Made by a program: the position numbers and the translations under genes
Shown: one piece after another, positions 10,149-20,290 of the stretch
How positions within the stretch are numbered: position 1 is the stretch's first letter
Layout: each line of letters opens with the position of its first letter
NCBI GenBank assembly: GCA_021029095.1
Contig: JAJOHG010000017.1
Span: 576,114-640,113 of the forward strand
Direction: 5' to 3'
Origin: Phellopilus nigrolimitatus
Taxonomy: Eukaryota > Basidiomycota > Agaricomycetes > Hymenochaetales > Hymenochaetaceae
DNA length: 64,000 nt
Notes under the pieces: generated by a model
The model's input: only the letters and a program-made list of their open reading frames with translations
Database searches by the model: none
What the model was told of the DNA's origin: nothing

Positions 10149-13100
10149 ATGGTGTTCCTCCGGGGATTCGCCCCGACTCTCTCCCTCGTCCTGTCCCTCG
10201 TTCCCCCCGTCAACGACGACCGCGCCCTCCACGTCCGTCAGCCCGGCTATGTGGACAAGTATGACTTCGACACCTCGTACTCGTTTGCACAGACCCTGTA
10301 CGGCGCGCAGTCCTCCAAGAACGGCCCGGTGCTAGACCTTGCCACCCAGTCAGTCAACCCGGACTTCCTCTCCACCCTGTTCCAGTGCGGCGGCGAGGAC
10401 CTTGCCACCTCCCTCGGATCTACCCCTGCACCGTCTTCTACTCTCGCATCGGACTACGCACCTAGGCACCCGGAATACACGCCGTACGACAATAATGGAC
10501 AGGCCTTTGCCACCCCCGCATGCTTCTCGTCCCCGCCCGTCATCGAGCTCCTCGAGCTTCCGGAATCAGTCGACGAACACTTCGCACACGGTAATTACAC
10601 ATCTATCACGGTCTCTGATGACGCTGGCATGGGTATACCCGCCGGGGTTGCCGACGTTGAGAAGGCATATGCCGCTCACGTCGAACAATCCATGGTGCTT
10701 ACCGATGCCACGCTGTCTGATGCTACACCGTCCGATACCACGCCGTCCGATGCCACACCGTCGACCCCAACTCTTGCTGCAGAGATTGTCGCACACGCGA
10801 GAAATGCCACCGAGGACGCTGACGCCGAGCTGGTCTTTGAGGCCGCCTACGTCGAGCCGTCCATCGAACTCACAGGCGCGGACTCAGAGTTCGCGCCGCC
10901 ACTCGCCTCAGGGGTCAGAGAAATCATTGATGAATTCTCTGCAATTGGAGTACACCTTGTGACTATCGTACGTCTGCACCATTTCGTGCTACCATGATCT
11001 GCTAACATACCCGCTGCGGTGATAGGCTTTTACAACCTTCAAGCTCGCTATTATCATCAGAGAGCGCATCTATTATCGGTTTGGATCAATCGCACACTAT
11101 GTCTACGACGTAGTTGTTGTACGCCATGTGAGCTATTCAAATGCGCTTTATCCATTGTATTCGACGGCTCACGCTTCCGTTTGCGACAGGTCTCTTCTCT
11201 GGCAGCCATGACTTATGAAACTATGCTGGCCTCGCTCTGTATCATTGTACGTGTTCTCTTCTTTGGATAATTTAATGTCCGCTCACTTGTCCGGGCTTCT
11301 TAGGCAGCAATCGCTGTATTGATTTATGGCGCCCTACTATACCGTAAAGACTTTCTCGAAGACATATCACTCGCCCGCGCCGAAATGGTCGCTAACGCGT
11401 CCTCTCGTACCACTACATCAAGAGAATCTGAAGACGAGATCGAAACTTCATACTCGGAGAGCGACCGATCTCCAAACGCAGACCACGACGACCTGAGCGA
11501 GGATGAGAAATCAGGGGCGACTATGGTAAGCTTCTGTTACTCCCACTTTGCTCGTGCTCACGTCCTCCAAGGCTCCTGTTGACAACAACAGCTACCGCTG
11601 CGTAATGTTTACCGACTCTTACGCCCGTGTCCGTCTTTCGGAATGCAAGGACATGGTTTTAATCCGGAACCCAGGTCTCAAGGCCGACGTACCTGCCACG
11701 CCGTTGATCCCCGCGCATGCTGCTGACATTGTCGCACATGCGGGAAATGACATCGAGGACGCCGACGCCGGGCTGGTCTTTGAGGCCGCCAACGTCGAGC
11801 CGTCCATCGAAATCACAGGCGCGGACTCAAAGTTCGCGCCTTCGATGCGATCGCAGTCACTTAGTCCAGAATCGAGAAAGATCGTCGAGGGATTCGCTGT
11901 TATCGGAGTGTTTCTTAAAGCGATTTTGGTTTCTTTTGGAGGCATCGTGAGTTTACAACCGGCTCGCATCTAGGGCCTGCTGACGTTTAGGCCGCAATTG
12001 CAGACTTCAAAGTTGACATTGATGCTGAAGATGTGGATCGTTTCAACATTCAGTTCGCTCTTTCAGTACGTAGCCTTGATCTACAAGGTGCGTTAATGAG
12101 CAATGCGTCCTTTTGAATGCAGTTCTGATATCGTCCATGTACTAGATCGTCAGGTGTGTTCTAATCATGTGTTCGAGTAAAGGCGAGACATACGCATTGT
12201 TTTGCTTCGTCTTGGTAAGCACGTATCTTCATGGGATAGCAGCACCCGCTTATCGATGAGTCTTTATTAGGGTACAAACGATTTCAGGAGTCTCGTCGAG
12301 GATATCGTTGTCTCTCTTCGGTCTCGAAAGACCGAAGAGACTGGGGAAGTGTCAGAAAGCGAGATTTCGGATATGGAAGAGGAAGACGACGTTCCTGTTA
12401 TGGTGAACGACTCGATCGACGATGGCATTCTGGTAAGCTTTGTATGAGCGTATTCAGTCCGCTCTGCTTACACCTTTTGCAGCCACCTGTTGCTAATGAG
12501 ATTCCTGTCGACGACGCCATCTTGCTTACTTCCCTTCCAACTTCTGCTTCAAGTGACGAGGACGCGAACATAACGGAGATGTCTTTGTCGAGCAACGTCG
12601 TCTCTGCACCGGAGGCATCTGCTGGTGACACTGCTACGACTGTCGTATCTGAGGTCGTGCTCGCGTACGAGAAAGCGGACCAGAAGGAGGCGGAGATGGG
12701 ATCGTCGACTGGTTATAACATCGAAGTCAAAGGCTCAGAACTCATCGACGCTGTCAACGACGAGTCGTTGCTCAGCTCTGGATCATCAGCGACGCTCTGC
12801 GACGAGGCTCTATCTGTAATGGTTGACCTGGCTCCTGGTCTCTCGATCGAGGACGGTGCGCACGCTGTGGACTCTCAACGTGATGGTACCCTTCAGCCTA
12901 TGGACACATTCGAGAGCGCTGATAACCTGAAGCACTCGGACATCGAAGACGAAGACGTGGAGGTCGTCAACGCGATGAAGATCGACAACTTGCTCGGTGA
13001 GACATCTTCGGTGGTGCTCTCGGACGATGCGCTGTCTGCAGCAGGTGATTCGTCTTCTGGTTCTTTGACTGAGGAAGGCACGCATGCTGCCGACTCTGGA

Positions 13101-14105
13101 CTTGGTACCTCCGAGCTCATGGTGATACTCGAGAGCACTGAACCCCTGGAAGTCTCGAATGAAATCGGCCCTATGGAAAGCGTCATTCCGGACTCTGATG
13201 ACTCAGAGGTTTCAGCCACGTCCCTGGAATCGTCGGTGAACGAAGAAGGAAAGGGCATTGGTCTCGAGGACGCCTCGACCCTCCCAGCTTTCCCGTCGGC
13301 TGAAAACGCGATCGTCACGGACTCGGCACTTTGTAATGCAGACTCGTCTACTTCTACATCTGATACCTGCGTTGACTCGTTCTCGTCTCTTGAAAATGCC
13401 GCGGCAACTTTGCCGTCTGAGCCCTCGGCTATTCTGGTTCCTGCTGAAATGAATTCTGCTCCGTCTCCTACGGTCGATGAGGTACCTGAGGTCGCGGAAA
13501 GACAAGTTGCTTGGGTGAAGAGACCTGCCAACCGGCGAGGCGGTGGAGGACCTGCTCGGAAACGCGCTCGGGAGCAACGCGTCGCGATATTCAAGGACAT
13601 GCCTTTCTGGGACGATGCGGACGATGCTTCTCCGGTCTCAACCCCTGATAATGTTGCGCCCTCAGCCTCTTCAACTTCGACTTCTGATAGTGTTGCTTCT
13701 TCTTCCGAGCCCTCGATGTCTCCTAGGATCTCTTCGGCGCCCTCCGAACTCTCTATGCCTGCGAGAGATTCTTCGACTTCAACCCCTGATGACGCGTCCT
13801 CTGAGTGTTCTGTGTCTCCTAGGATGTCTGCGTCTACCGCTATAGCTTCTCTGGCCGATGCTGCCGCCGGGAATGAGCAATGTGTTCCTGACAAATGTGA
13901 CAGACGTATTGGCGACTGTGTTCTGCACCCATGCCCCAACTCGAATGACCATGGACCTTCTGGAAGCAATCCTTCAAGTGATAGTCGGCGTTGCGAGGAA
14001 TGCGAATGTAATGACCGTCGAGGTCAAGGCCTTTCGAACGGCTACCGCTGCTGCGAGGACCACAGCCGTGGTGAACGTCGAAACGGCGGCTCGTCCAGCG
14101 ATTAA
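10149..14105 (+). CDS. Large acidic low-complexity protein of unknown function
   Basis: I do not recognise the family. The first exon (10149-10967) starts with a possible signal sequence (MVFLRGFAPTLSLVLSLVPP) and has a short repeat array (DATPSD type) near 10700-10765. Further exons fit at 11026-11127, 11190-11246, 11304-11525, 11572-11945, about 11990-12063, about 12122-12154, about 12272-12430 and 12483-14105. The small exons around 12000-12160 do not join cleanly in my hands: after the exon ending near 12063, the next one opens in a different phase. That part of the model is therefore uncertain. The long last exon is Ser/Asp/Glu-rich with many Ala-Ser-Pro steps, a basic patch (RRGGGGPARKRARE) and a Cys/Arg-rich tail ending GGSSSD. 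A 113-bp segment of exon 1 recurs in exon 5, so part of the gene arose by internal duplication. The few hydrophobic stretches (for example AAIAVLIYGALLY) could be membrane segments. Confidence 0.5.
10785..10897 (+). repeat. Internal exon duplication, copy 1
   Basis: 113 bp encoding IVAHARNATEDADAE and onward. It matches 11728-11840 at roughly nine bases in ten, without gaps, by eye. Confidence 0.8.
11728..11840 (+). repeat. Internal exon duplication, copy 2
   Basis: Partner of 10785-10897; encodes IVAHAGNDIEDADAG and onward. The protein similarity continues past the repeat (REIIDEFSAIGV versus RKIVEGFAVIGV), and both exons end at a splice donor after a hydrophobic Ile, so a whole exon end was copied. 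Confidence 0.8.
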
Positions 14106-15544
14106 AGTCGCTACGATGACCGCAACCCCGCTGAACGTCGTGGCCAAAATGCTTTAGGAGATGATTTCTGTGAGAGCGGTGTGCGTCGTGAACGCGAAAG
14201 CCAGGATGAATGGCTTGGAGGACGTTTTTATTTGCGAGGTGATAGTACGTAGGGAGGCCACTTGAAAAGGGATGGTCGTATTGGCGGATGACGCGCCGAT
14301 GGGGAATGATATCAAGAACCGTCAAGGAGTATTATTTTTCTCTATTTGTTTCTTCTCGGGATCTGTGATTGTGACTGCACGCTTGTTTATGACTTGAACC
14401 CAGGCTGGACCGATTCGTATCATTATTTCTTTTTTTGTTTGATTTGTACTACCGAGAACTCTTTGTATTCCGTTATGCTCGATTCCCACGTGTATCTATT
14501 GCTATTGATTATAATTTTAATTGATTTTATTTATATGCTCGTCTGAAGGCCGAAATTTTTGAGAATGCAATAACTCAAGTGCATTGCTGACGCGAGTAGC
14601 AATTGAACAATGTTCGGCCGTATAATGACTTCTGCCACCGTGGTCTGGGAAGCTCATTTTCGTCTGATTTCTAAAGTCAGCACGATCTACGATATGCCGA
14701 AACTAGCTCGCCGTCTATCACTCACCTTTCCTTGTTATAAGTAATCTAGTTCATCTGATACACTTCATCACCCTCTTTTTACTTATTTACTTGGGAGTTC
14801 AAATCCTTCATTGATTGTCTGCTGTTCATTCTTAGATATCATTGCAGGAAAGCGTACTCAATATATCCGTCAAGTCTACTCTGCTTCCACAGCAGTTTGA
14901 TAACCCTCGTTTGATCCATCGACGTCCAAACCAAGAGATCCTTCACGAGCTCGATAACCTATTCCATGACTTTGTCATCGCTCATGCTTATGCTGCAGAC
15001 AGATCACATGCTCTGTCTGACGAAATCACAAAAAATGAGTAGCATGCGCGAAAAAAAACTACAGTCACCAACGCAGGTCAGCCGTTCCCTCGAGAAATAA
15101 GTACCTTTGTGATAGATACCTCAGACTGGAGGAGGTAGACAACTGCTGCAATGTTTCCGGGTTCCAGAGGTCGGTACACGCACATCAGCTGCATGTGACA
15201 CGCTTGTACGAAATGGCGCGATATAATAACACGAGACAAGGGAGAAGATAGGCTATTGCAAATGCGCGCGGTTTCAATAGTAGATAAAAGCCTGGGTGAT
15301 TATAGGTGTGTTTAGCTACATGTACTGGAGAAGCGAGAAAAGAAGGAAGGCAACAACGCAAGAGTTAATGGATGAGTGCGGCCACCGCCTGGTATCTGGC
15401 TTGTGGCTTCAGATTCCAGAGTGATGCGGGAAGGAACTTCTTCCCCGCGCTGTTTGTCGTGAAGTTGGATCGATGCATGTTGTAGGGTCGAAATGCTTCG
15501 CGTCGATCGGCGTCGGTTGGTGTCGATCATGCTGGATATGGAAA
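14106..15544. other. Gene-poor stretch
   Basis: A/T-richer sequence 3' of the low-complexity gene, with only short frames that have no recognisable content. It leads directly into the MITE at 15547. Confidence 0.4.
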
Positions 15545-15546
15545 TA

Positions 15547-16142
15547 CAGTCGAACCTCCCATATTGCATAGAGGTCGGTGGAAGGGTTGTCTATGCTTAT
15601 ATGGAGGTTATGCAATACGAGAAACTTGGCACTATTAGGTAATTATAAATATTAAACTAGAGAATTAGTTATCATGGTAAATATGCAACTGTCAGAACAT
15701 CATAAGCTGAAAAAAAAGTGATATCGAGCTTTGTCCTCATTCCGGTATCGGGGATTTCTCCACCGGAGTCTTTTGTATTTCCCAATTTGGAAAGGGAGAT
15801 TGAGAATGGTGCCGAGCTTTATTAGAAACATGTCAGAGGCCCACAAAATGAGCCTTGAGAACATGTGGAATCCCTGTCATGATGTTGATAAGTGAAAAAA
15901 GTGGGGGGAAAGCAAACATAATTAGCAAAAAATCTTGCCGCCTGGTAGCATCCCGGCTGCAGCCGACCTCGCATAGTGCATATCCGTATCTAATTTACTC
16001 AAATCGGCTATGCATTATGCATATATAATTTTATGCAATATCATATAAGGATTTTCTATCTACCGACTTGGTGGAAACCCGGATCTATGCATTATGGGAG
16101 GTTATGCACTATGAGAGAGATGCAATATGGGAGGTTCGACTG
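15547..16142. mobile_element. Pogo/Tigger-type MITE (596 bp) with TA target duplication
   Basis: The ends are perfect 23-bp inverted repeats: CAGTCGAACCTCCCATATTG... at 15547 and its complement ending at 16142. TA is present on both sides (15545-15546 and 16143-16144). CAGT-starting termini with TA duplications are typical of the pogo/Fot/Tigger branch of Tc1-mariner elements. Subterminal motifs of the type TATGGAGGTTATGCA recur several times near both ends, possibly transposase-binding sites. No transposase frame is present, so this is a non-autonomous copy mobilised in trans. Confidence 0.85.
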
Positions 16143-16144
16143 TA

Positions 16145-17198
16145 GTTTATTATTGTGGTCCGTGAAACAGCATGGATCGGTGGCCATTCACCGGCGTTCG
16201 TTCCTCGTGTCTCGAATGTAAAGAGGTGGTGCATGTTTTTTCAAAAAGCAAACAGGCAGTGAGGTCGACTGCATGGGCGTGTCTTGCATGAGGGTTTACA
16301 ACGGCTCGAGCGGGGTAGAGATAGGAGGCGGCGCGTCAGGAGGCAAGTCAGAAGTGGTGATCACCAGGTCTACGTGACCTCCGATTTGAGCTCGTCCAAT
16401 GCTTGACCGACGTGGTTTACGATAAGACTAGACAAGCCGAAGATTACACGCATATGCCTCGTCCCTGTTCGACAACCGCTGATTATAACGAACAACTGAA
16501 CAGGAGGATACAGAAATGATATTCGACGCCCTCTCTTCTCGAAGTGTGAATTTCAGAATTATATAGAAAAGAATATCTTATTTTCAAGAAATTGACGGAC
16601 GAGCTCCCCTTCCTTGCGGCCGCATCAACACAGTTATGAGCAACCAAGAACTAGTCGGCCCATGCACCCAGTTCTCTTAACTTTGGACCACAGGTACCGT
16701 TCAATCTTGTCGGCAATGCTTTCAGAGCGAACATCAATATAACGAACGCGAATCACATACAACGTACTTACAACGTCCCCTTCAAAGTAAAATAAACTGG
16801 CGGAGTGCATTCCTCTTCAGGATCTTTGTGTAATGGTGACAACAGCTAGACAAGAGATATCCAGTCAATGCTGGGCTTTGCCTGAGTGCGTTATAACAGA
16901 AGACACAAGTTTATTCCGAAAACCTGGAAAAGATTCATTCAGATGGGGTTTTGTTGGCCAAAGTATGAAAAATGGGAAAAGAAAAGGCATGGCAATCTCA
17001 TGCATCACTCAAACTTCCAAATAAGCTTGAGCAATGTGAGTTCATAATCATGGTAAACACGATCAGAAGAGCCGAGAACGGGATAGCAGATAACTAAAAA
17101 CTGTTCCTTACCTCGCTATCTCCCTCGCGATCTCAAAGTTTGCATCCCATTCAGGCCAGCGGTGCACAAGCAAGTAGTAAGAAAGCCATCGTCCAGAA
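16145..17198. other. Intergenic stretch
   Basis: Between the MITE and the 3' end of RRG7. Only short frames are present; I see nothing recognisable. Confidence 0.4.
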
Positions 17199-18062
17199 TC
17201 AGGGCTCGAAGGATGGTGCCCAACTATCCAAGCGCAAGCCGCGCCACCAGAGCGACGGACGCTCAGAGACCCCGGCGGAGCTGACCCGCTCCCAGCGTAG
17301 ATCAATTTCCCCTGCAAGTAGTCCATGCTGTCCACCCAATGCAGAATTCCATATCACTGTTCCGAAGGTATCAGGCGCTTTTTCTGAAGCGGAAACAGAC
17401 TCCGAAAGCGGGGTGAGCGGAAGATGCAGTAGCATGAATGGGAGGGGAGAGGAGAGCGCGCGCAGCACAGTAGCTTTGGTGAAAGCCGACTCAGAGACGA
17501 GAAGTGCAACAGAGGGCAATGGGAGCACAGAGCTCGCCGGGTCAGGCGGCAAGGAATGTCGGAGTAGCACGCCCTCCATCTCGCGTACGTAGTTCGGACC
17601 GAGCTTCTTGCGCTCGGCCTTGCATTGTGCAAGGACACGTACACGGCGTCTTTGGATTCCCGCGCAGTCTGTCGTAAAGTGGTTTAAATCCTCGAACGCA
17701 TCCGTTCGCAGTTCAGTAGGCGATCGTGAAGATGTCGACTCATGAGTATGAACAGGCGACTCAACCCGCGTTGGGTGTGAAGTCGAAGAAGGCAGCCACC
17801 ACCATCCCATCAGGTCAACACCGCCATCGTCCTTGCCACCCACACGAAGGAGAGACATGGAAAGATCGCGCAGTAGAATCGTGGCACGACGCTCAAAGGC
17901 ATTTCCGCGGTGCACCGTTGAAAGCTTCACGGACACTGGATCAGTACCGACTTCAGAGGAAGACGAGGATATCTGACAACGTATTGCGGGTACCGGTGGT
18001 TTGCGTCGTGTCCGGAGTAAGGGAAGACGCAAGCGGGCCAACGTCGCCGCCGCTGCCGACAT
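17199..18062 (-). CDS. RRG7: Mitochondrial Rrg7-like protein (required for respiratory growth; PD-(D/E)XK-like)
   Basis: An uninterrupted 287-aa frame. The N-terminus (MSAAAATLARLRLPLLRTRR) is Arg/Ala/Leu-rich without acidic residues, as in mitochondrial targeting sequences. The core has HRGNAFERRATILLRDL, then GGKDDGGVDLMGWWWLP and, after a Ser/Thr-rich insert, RVLAQCKAERKKLGPNYVREMEG. The order G-x-E, GVDL, Q-C-K resembles the catalytic elements of restriction-endonuclease-like PD-(D/E)XK folds and matches the fungal Rrg7 family, which is needed for respiratory growth in yeast. The C-terminus contains the LGGQHGLL block and ends APSFEP. The biochemical activity of Rrg7 is not established, so a nuclease role is only inferred from the fold. 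Confidence 0.78.
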   Translation of the reverse strand: MSAAAATLARLRLPLLRTRRKPPVPAIRCQISSSSSEVGTDPVSVKLSTVHRGNAFERRATILLRDLSMSLLRVGGKDDGGVDLMGWWWLPSSTSHPTRVESPVHTHESTSSRSPTELRTDAFEDLNHFTTDCAGIQRRRVRVLAQCKAERKKLGPNYVREMEGVLLRHSLPPDPASSVLPLPSVALLVSESAFTKATVLRALSSPLPFMLLHLPLTPLSESVSASEKAPDTFGTVIWNSALGGQHGLLAGEIDLRWERVSSAGVSERPSLWWRGLRLDSWAPSFEP

Positions 18063-19505
18063 TAATACTAATAGAGGGAAAAGAGCGCCAGAATGAGAGT
18101 TCTAGCTTGTCGGCGTTGGCGGACCGTCCAGAAAGTGTTGCATCCTGCCTTATATGGAGCTCAAATCCCATCCGCTTGTGGGAACCAACCTCCAAGATGC
18201 CGCCTTGTAGTTCAACCTCATGCAAATGACTATTTAAAATGTATAAATGTCACAGAAAGTTGTAAAAAAAATTGCTGTACATACAGACAATGAGAATACA
18301 GATATAATCGACTCGACTCGACATGGTGGTTGGTTTCCATAGGTATATTTCCATATAAGGCATGATGCAAGACTTTCTGGACTGTGGACAACCACCTGTA
18401 TTTATGACAGCATCTGTCACATGACGTTTACGTCGATTATCGATTACTTGGTGGCTCGTTCGACTTACTCTGAGTCTCTACCGTCTACACGATGTCGTCT
18501 GCAGGCGCAAAACGTTTACCGGAACCTGGAAACCCTCCCAATGCAAAGAAACCACACTTACATAAAGAATTTGATATCGCCGGATGCACATTTCTTCAAC
18601 GGCTTACGACAAAACTGTGGAAAACGAAAGAGCTAGTCTCAGATCCTCGCAGTTAAACATCTTCGGATCCCTAGCCTGGTTTTATGTGATCGCTCGAATC
18701 ACTCCCTGACTTATCCAGATGAGGATTTGTGTGATACTGCTGATGTCAAGTCCGTCTGACTGCGATGCTCTCAAACGTTTAGCAAGCCTGCTCACGGGGA
18801 TGCTTGGTCCAAACGTACAAACTGAAAAGTTATCGTCGGTTGCACTCGAACTTTCTAGCCTTGGTCAATACAATTCGATCTAAAAGCGTTTCACCGCCAT
18901 TATGCCATCTTCTGTAGGATTGTTTTCCGCCAAGCAGAGAGCCACCGACAAGCAGAAAGACACAAAGGAGTACCTCGTCTCAGTTTCCTCAAATAACGAC
19001 AGCTGGTTCTTGGTTTCCTAACATTGTGCTGGTACGAAGTACGTCTACAGCGATATCTTAATCACAAGAGTACGCGAGAAATGTTCCGTTGGCACTGTTG
19101 GCGTACATGCAGTATTATAGTCAAGAAGCTCCATGTGGCATTTAAGGACGCGATAATGCACTTCAGTCACTCTGTGGAGGTTTCCGAAATTTTTTGTCTT
19201 AACCGGAAATTCCTATTGCGCTTGGGGCAGGCGTCATCTGCGCGAGCTGTCAAGGCAATTTGGATTTGTTCATCCATTTTGCTACTTCGACAAGGTCTTA
19301 GGCAGAAATAATGTTTCTGCCATTCTTTTTCAGGTAAAGAATGACCATTGGTCAGCCACATCCGTATCCTCTTGACGCGATGGTTTTTCTCACTATAAGA
19401 TCGGCATCTTCGACGAAGCATGTGACACTGTTCCGGAGGATCTGACATTGTCGCCTCTCTTGCATCTAGCAAGACCTTCATGCGGAACTTCACGGTGACG
19501 ACCGT
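18063..19505. other. Gene-poor stretch upstream of RRG7
   Basis: Contains the RRG7 promoter and many short frames. A 39-codon frame at about 18901-19020 (MPSSVGLFSAKQRATDK...) looks more protein-like than the rest, but I could not join it to other exons in frame. Confidence 0.3.
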
Positions 19506-19894
19506 AACTCCAAGGCGCAGCTGAAGAAGGTGAGGAAGGAAACGGGAAAAGTGAAGAAGGGGAAGGGAAAGAAAGGGCAGTGGATGAAAAGAAGTCCAAA
19601 CCTCGTCGCGATCGTCAATACACCGCGTATGATTTTTACGTTGGAGGTCTGGAGGAAGTGGGACCAGAACCCGCAGCACATAAGTCGTTGCTGGACGTCT
19701 CAGGAGCATGGAGTGACGTGTACAGAAGTCCGAATAAGATAGCAGAGAGCACTTGCAGGTCTCAGGCTCCGGGCGCGGGGACGCATAAATCTCATTGGAA
19801 GAGGATACAAATGAGGAGATCGTGGAAGTCGGAAGTCGGCACGAATGCTGGCGAAGGCCAGGACCCGAATGCTATGAATGTTGAGGGAATATAA
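19506..19894 (+). CDS. Possible exon of an unrecognised gene or a gene remnant
   Basis: An open frame with protein-like composition: a Glu/Gly/Lys-rich start (EEGEEGNGKSEEGEGK), then KPRRDRQYTAYDFYVGGLEE and KSLLDVSGAWSDVYRSP, ending NAMNVEGI followed by a stop. It opens just after a TAA at about 19503, so any start codon must lie in an upstream exon. A frame from about 19428 (DTVPEDLTLSPLLHLARPS) might join it through a short intron, but I cannot show this. Spurious coding is possible because of the simple-sequence purine run. Confidence 0.25.
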
Positions 19895-20290
19895 AATATC
19901 TCAGATCACTTTTGCTATGACCATTACTCTGTATTGTATTCAATGTTCATCAACGTTTTCGCTTGTGCGGATGGATTGCTCTGCATCTAGACTTGCATAC
20001 ACTGTAAAATACAAATATGATGCTTATTCTAGCACTCACACCACGCATCGAAATGTGTCTTTTATTCATTTCCCCCAAATTATCGATTCTGAAGTTCATT
20101 TTGGAGGAGCTTCTGTATCGACTTTGACTTATGCTCGAAGTACTTAGGGGCGGTCTTATGTAAGCGCCAACGTTCAACGTTGCTCAAGCAGCGTCACTGC
20201 CGCTGAATTCCGACGACGACTATCCTCACCCCTCACCTCTGTACACTCTGCTCCGCGCTCCGATACGACCTTTACGACGGGCTCTCTTAA

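Noticed and set aside
12893..13969. Long minus-strand frame of 358 codons
   Set aside because: It is antisense to the Ser/Asp-rich last exon of the plus-strand gene. Its Ser/Glu-rich reading arises from the complementary codons, and it has no splice context or separate promoter.
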